Below, one piece after another: positions 58,737 to 64,000 of a DNA stretch of 64,000 nt. The notes below the pieces were generated by a model. That model did not search any database, had not been told where the DNA came from, and worked only from the letters and a program-made list of their open reading frames with translations. The translations under genes were made by a program, and so were the position numbers. Source of the DNA: Aphrophora alni (taxonomy: Eukaryota > Arthropoda > Insecta > Hemiptera > Aphrophoridae); contig OY740777.1 in assembly GCA_963513935.1 (NCBI GenBank), forward strand, positions 13,813,092-13,877,091, read 5' to 3'. The first letter of the stretch is position 1; each line of letters opens with the position of its first letter.

Positions 58737-59829
58737 AATCTTTTCAAACATCTCACAAGTGAACCTCAATATTTATTTTATATACAATTTTTTAGAAAGA
58801 CCTTATTGAATTGCTTTAACTCGGCTCTTGTCTTGGTAACTAATGTACCAACTTGGAAGCCAATGAAAAATATGTAATACATTTTTAAAACTGTTTTTAT
58901 GAGATATGAAACAAACAATTCAATAGCCATTTGCCTTTTCATTGATTTCTCTTTATTAGGGTCATTAGATAAAACCAAGGACCCTTATAATTTAATGCTT
59001 AACTGTAATAGATTGTGCCATAGTTATTGTAAATATTTCTTTTTTCCTAATTGTTAAAAAAATGGAACTTAATAATAATGAACGACATTACATGATAACA
59101 TTTTTTTGTCAGTCTATAAAACAGGCTAATATATTTAAGAAGTAAAAATAAGCTTAAGAAAACAAAGCCATGTCCTGCCTCAAACTTTTAGGTGTCACAA
59201 ATCATTTCTAGTTGATTGTGTAACCATGGAGATTGACCTCTAATCTGGATAATACTGTACAGAACAAACTATTCAACTACAATGAATTCAACACTTGACT
59301 GTACGAAGTTTGTTTATGAATTAAATTTACATCACCAAACTGTCCCAGTTATTTTGATGCATGATTTTAATCCAAAAATTCTTACTAGGGGTCAGACAAC
59401 AAATAAAAAGAAGTTGATGGGTGCTATCATGTTACTTGCTCAGATTTATCATACAATGTAATACAAGCGAATCATCTAAATGTAACAACCAAAAGTGTTG
59501 GTTTCTGGAGCCTTGTAGAAAGGTTAAATTTTATTGGTAGATCAAAGAGTTTTATGCAGTAGTATAAATTTGTTTAAAGCAGTTTTTACACGGGTTTTTA
59601 ATTATGTATATCACTACTTTTTTGCCATCTGCTAGGCCTAAAATGAGGATGGTATTTAAAAACTAAATAACTTCATTAAAAGGAAGAATAGAGAAATCAA
59701 TGCTCATTACTTTTTCGTTATTCAAGGTATTGTGCTTAAGGAATGTTTACCTTAAGGATAGAAAGTCAAACAAATTTACTACTACCAGCTTCTTGAGATA
59801 TTAGGAAAAAAGTCATTCATGTCCGGCTA

Positions 59830-60165
59830 GAGAATGTTTATGCTTTGGTGTTTCGTTATGATATCATTTTCTTTTTATACGAGCATGACAAATTTTTGCA
59901 AACAAGTATTTCACCAAAAAATACCAAATTTATATTACTTCATTCCTTTGATCTTAGTCCATGTGATGTTTTCCTTTTCCCCAAACTCAAAAACCAAGTT
60001 TGTGATCGTCATTTTAAAAGTGAGGATAACATCCACGAATGCACGACTGGAGGAGTTGACAATTGAAAATTTCCAGCTGTTTTATCAATACCTTCTCCTC
60101 CGTAAGTGTGTGCTTTCCCAAAAGAACTATTTTGAAGGTAACTTAATTACAAAAGTTGTAATAAA
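59830..60165 (+). pseudogene. Mariner-family transposase relic 5 (C-terminal part)
   Basis: One plus frame reads FDLSPCDVFLFPKLKNQVCD then RHFKSEDNI, matching mariner DLSPCDFFLFPKLK--LKG-HF-----I. The Asp of SPCD is the third catalytic residue. The N-terminal two thirds are absent and the frame breaks after 60064. Confidence 0.8.
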
Positions 60166-60499
60166 TAGTTTTATATAATTACTCTCATTAGTTTTGAAAG
60201 AAACCTTGTAACATCTCATTTAAAAGCTATCCACAGAGAACTATCACTATGAACTTAATAAAACATAATTATTTTTTGTAAACATGTGCATAATAAAGAA
60301 AACATAATTCTACTGAAATTTAGTAGTAAAATAATCTCATTATGCAGAGTAAAAAGTAACTACTTAGAAGTTGAGTTTAGTGTCATTCAAGGCCCAACAT
60401 TGGGCCCCATTATGTATTTTATCTAATTTAATACTCGACTAAAATTAATATTGAAGGGAATTTTTACCTGTTTGTGGATGATATTGCTATATCATTGCC

Positions 60500-60534
<35 letters not shown>

Positions 60535-60572
60535 ATTATTTTTTTTTTTTATTTATTTTTTTTTTTTTTTTA
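60500..60572. repeat. (AT)n followed by poly(T)
   Basis: About 15 AT units, then interrupted T runs. Confidence 0.9.
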
Positions 60573-62360
60573 AGGAAATTGAGAATAAAACAAAGTGTCA
60601 ACAGATTTATGTATGATTAAAAAAGAGTGAATTTGCAATTGGTTTAAAACAAATTGAATAATGTGAGGCTTAATATAACAGGTTGAACAGTTGTGTTCAG
60701 ATTTTAAATGTGCTAGCGTGGAAAGAGTCGGAGCATACAATACTACCATATGCAAAAGCCACTAACTTCCGGGCTTCAATCCATATCATGGAGATGTGCA
60801 ATCTCTTTAGTACATAGAATCAATGCTATAAACTAAATATAACTAAGGTAAACTATAAGTAAAAAATAAATAAAATTAAAATACTACAAAAAAACCACTG
60901 TCAGGTCCGTTTTGGATTTATCCAAATTACTCATGAATCATAACCCATTGAGAATCATTCACGTCATCATGATGTTTAGTGTTACCCTAACCCAGATGCA
61001 AAAGTACTACAACGGAAATTCGTTGTATGGGGTTATATTTTGGTTAAAAAAGAAAAATATCAAAAAATAATCCTAATGCAAGGCTTGGATGTTTTGTAGA
61101 GCTTTTTACTGATTATAGCCGGTCGGTAAGATTGAACTATTAAATGGTCCAAGGTCAACTCTTGCCGGCTTGTTCTAACAGTAAATTCCTATGTCGGCAG
61201 ATTTTGAATTGAAAAATCATTTTTTATGAATTTTGAAAATGTGAAATAATAATGTATAAGGATATGTAGTTGTAATACAAGTTGTATACAATACAGATCT
61301 AATACTGTTATTTCATATTAACTAACAGACGTTACGGCATATTTAAATGAAGAATTTAAAAATTCTCAAAATTAATAAAAAACAAAAAACCTTGTTATTT
61401 CTGGAAATAAAATGTAAATTTAAGATATAAATATTCTGGTTAAAATTTGGAAAAAATTAATATTTCAAAAGTTAGCAGAAAAGCATAAATATAAAAGTTA
61501 ATAAAAGTAAATAAAAATGAATTTTGAGGAAAGGATTGTATAGAGTCAATTAAATAAATAAAGTAGTATCATAATTAATAATTAAAAATTAAAAAATAAT
61601 TAAAACAAAAGAGTTATAGTTTTCACGCTTTCCTGTGAAAATAAAAAAAGATAATAAGTTGAAATTTTGGGAAAATGATTAAAAACATGTTGTCTAAGAG
61701 ATGTGTAAATTTCAGGAGAATCAGTAAATAAATAACCCCCAAACTCAAAGGTGTGAAAAGACGTGCTGGATTACATCACTACGGGAAGTTGCAGAGTTAT
61801 GTTATCACGGCTAGTGCGTTGAAATCACGAAATAAACAAAGTGACAAAGTTTGAAAACAAAAACTTTAAAGGTGTGAGAATTGAAAACTGTAAATTACGC
61901 AAATTCTTACGTAAGCGATTAAAGGCGAATGAATGGTCCGACAAATGTCATTCGAAGTGCGGGAAATTGCCGTGGGCGAGAGCTACAAGACACCGGTTAC
62001 GTAAAAACGAAAAAACCATTAGGAAAAGTGTTATAAGACAATTAAAAGAAAACAATGAAGATTTTTACATCGGCCAGTTACAAGTTGCAGAGTCTAAATG
62101 TTCAAGGATAAGTGACGTAGTTGTAGGCGGAGTTATCATACCAACCTACAGCAGAAATAGATTAAAGGATTAATTAGAGCAAAGTAATTAAAAAAGGATA
62201 ATTAAAAACCGGTAAACATAATAAGTAAAGTAATAATAAATAACTAAATCACCTACACCAAAAATAATTAAGAAATTGCATTAAAAGACACTATAAATGG
62301 AACTATCGTATCGGTCCAGTGAGGGAGAAAAATTGGTATCGATATACGATAGTTTTAGGC
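60573..62360. other. Unassigned sequence with a basic open stretch
   Basis: 61841-62170 is open in one plus frame (rich in Lys, Arg and Asn) but has no ATG. It lies 190 bp before a TATA box and tandem repeats, and could be the end of a retroelement. No motif recognised. Confidence 0.3.
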
Positions 62361-62367
62361 TATAAAA
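62361..62367 (+). promoter_or_regulatory. TATA box in a promoter-like or LTR-like context
   Basis: GGCTATAAAAAG, preceded by GGTATCGATATACGATAG and followed, 29 bp later, by the first 71-bp repeat. This is the layout of an LTR or element promoter; no coding region follows that I can read. Confidence 0.35.
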
Positions 62368-62389
62368 AGAGCTGCACGAATCTCATCGA

Positions 62390-62600
62390 GGTCTCTTGAA
62401 TAAAATCGTTGGAACAAGTGCTAGGGGTGACTATGCCCGATGGTCAACTCAAAATTGTAAGGTCTCTTTCAAAAAATTGTTCGAAGAAGTGCTAGGGGTG
62501 ACTATGCCCGATGGTCAACTCAAAATTGTAAGGTCTCTCTAATAAAATCGTTTGAAGAAGTGCAGGGGTGGCTATGCCAGTTTGCCGACTTAAAGTTTTC
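62390..62600 (+). repeat. 71-bp tandem repeat, three copies
   Basis: Unit beginning GGTCTCT and containing GTGCTAGGGGTGACTATGCC starts at 62390, 62461 and 62532. Copies one and two are nearly identical in their second half, and the third is degenerate (GTGCAGGGGTGGCTATGCC). Confidence 0.95.
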
Positions 62601-64000
62601 AGTAAAGAAGTTTAAGTGTTACTATGCCAAAGTATTAAAAAGTGTCAGCGAGAGTGATAGGAGGTGATAGATTCTAACCAACCAGCCAGCCTTCGAAACT
62701 CCATGGACAAGAAATGAGACATCTGTAATCACTAAATACAACCAACCAGACACCAGAGGACCAACAGCATCCCAGGACTCAGGATTTTCAACACGGCGGT
62801 CAAGGTCTGAGAAAAATCCAAATTTCCTTTTTCAAAGGGCAAAATTGGCCCAATATTAACTTAGTACTGATTTTCCTGAGATAAATTTTTTTCTTATATA
62901 TAAATAAATTTGTTAAAATAAATAATGTTAAATTCATGTATGGATAGAAATCTTTATAGATAAAAAAATTTGGTAAACTAAATAAGTTGAATTCATGCAT
63001 AGATAGAAATCGTTATATAGATAAGTTTCAATAAAATTACGAATGATTGCTTTCTGCTAGAAAAGAGAAATATTTTAGTTGTGATTAGTTAAATTTCATT
63101 ACAGAAATTGTTTTTGAGTTTGTTTGTTGACTTGTGTCAAGATAATTATTTCAATTTGTTTTTTGTTTCAAGTAATTAAAAGAATTAATTTTTTTATATT
63201 AACTAAAACTGTGTTTTATTTAGAATTGGTCACACAAGTATATGTTATATTTTCAGGTCTCATTATAATAATAAAGGTAAAATATAGTGTATCAAAGAGG
63301 TATTCCCAAGGACACGCACCTACGAGATTAAAATTAGAAAATAAAATAAATTCGTGTTCTCCCTGAGAAATAGGGTAATTTTAAATACAATTACTGGAAG
63401 TCATAAATAAAAAGGGGGGTACCGGTAATTTGGGGCAACTCAAATTATCGAAGGAGTTATTCAATCCAGGCCAGAAAGATAGTAAGCCAAAAACTTCCAG
63501 TGGATTGAATAATTTATTCTTTTTGTCACGCGAGAACGAATCCTGTAGGCTAAAATTCTCAGGATTCGAGACTATTACGTATAAATAAAGTTAGGGGGCG
63601 TAATTAGTCTGACTCTAAAAAAGGTAGAGTTTTTTCGTTGTAGTACATTATTATGTCATCTGGAATTTTGACTCTTCATTACTGACTTGTTTGTAATACA
63701 ATCTCATAGATAGCATGCCTAATAAGACTTAGTTTATATGACTTGATTTTTATTAAAATTTAACATGTTTCTTATCAACTTTAAGAGCTCCTGTTATGGA
63801 TTCATTATGTTTGTACCTTCATCTTAAATATCATAATACTTATTGTGTTTAAAAATGAATATTTCTATTAGTAATCCTATATTTAATTCGCTAAGGAATT
63901 TTTACACCAGTCATAGGGTCGATTTTACTGATTGAGGTGTCAAATTAAACAATGTTACATGGAGATTTGCTGAAAATTATTCATTTTCTTTGGAAATACT
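62601..64000. other. Unassigned sequence at the right edge
   Basis: Two diverged copies of ATTCATG(T/C)AT(G/A)GATAGAAATC at 62930 and 62990. A GC-richer block at 63400-63600 (GGGGGGTACCGG, CACGCGAGAACG) may be part of the same element as the 71-bp repeats. No gene seen. Confidence 0.3.

Noticed and set aside
61841..62173. 110-codon basic open frame
   Set aside because: No ATG in the frame and no known motif. It is described only as part of an unassigned, possibly element-derived region.
1..64000. CRISPR arrays, bacterial operons, phage or tRNA/rRNA genes
   Set aside because: None seen. The spliced myosin gene and element content show a metazoan genome.

Overview
The window looks like a piece of a large, AT-rich, repeat-laden insect genome. 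A hemipteran is my guess, at low confidence and from the repeat style only. There is no bacterial gene organisation. The only host gene I can reconstruct with strong support is a class I myosin on the minus strand, closest to vertebrate MYO1A/MYO1B. Twelve exons between 43,864 and 3,640 encode about 650 codons. They cover the second half of the motor, the IQ neck and part of the TH1 tail. All have GT/AG junctions, and the reading phases stay consistent from exon to exon. The first half of the motor (P-loop, switch I) and the last part of TH1 were not found, so the gene probably runs past both window edges. Almost everything else is intron sequence, with introns up to about 12.8 kb, filled with mobile-element relics.

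Region by region. 1-11 kb holds the TH1 exons, two mariner relics, a TTAA-flanked MITE and a palindromic retroposon. 11-22 kb holds the IQ-neck and converter exons, a pogo/Tigger element, two mariner relics and a TA-flanked Tc/mariner-like element with another copy of the palindromic retroposon nested in it. 22-31 kb holds the central motor exons, a 5'-truncated LINE with a 14-bp target duplication, and a Penelope-like (PLE) endonuclease relic next to a hammerhead-like motif. 31-43 kb holds a hAT element with an exact 8-bp target duplication, several families of simple dispersed repeats and a 1.4-kb foldback element. 43-55 kb holds motor exon A, an intact 164-codon plus-strand ORF with its own small upstream intron (a candidate nested antisense gene), paired PLE ends, two pogo-like elements and a 61-bp tandem repeat. 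At 55.3 kb there is a second exon homologous to the start of exon A. 55-64 kb is mostly repeats, with a mariner fragment and a TATA box followed by 71-bp tandem repeats.

The points most worth following up are: (i) the duplicated, phase-symmetric 135-nt myosin exon B, a candidate cassette exon; (ii) the spliced-looking antisense gene for a membrane protein; (iii) eight hammerhead-ribozyme-like cores, one of them beside a PLE endonuclease; and (iv) a palindromic element with two copies that share both ends and carry 15-bp direct repeats, which points to retroposition rather than cut-and-paste transposition.
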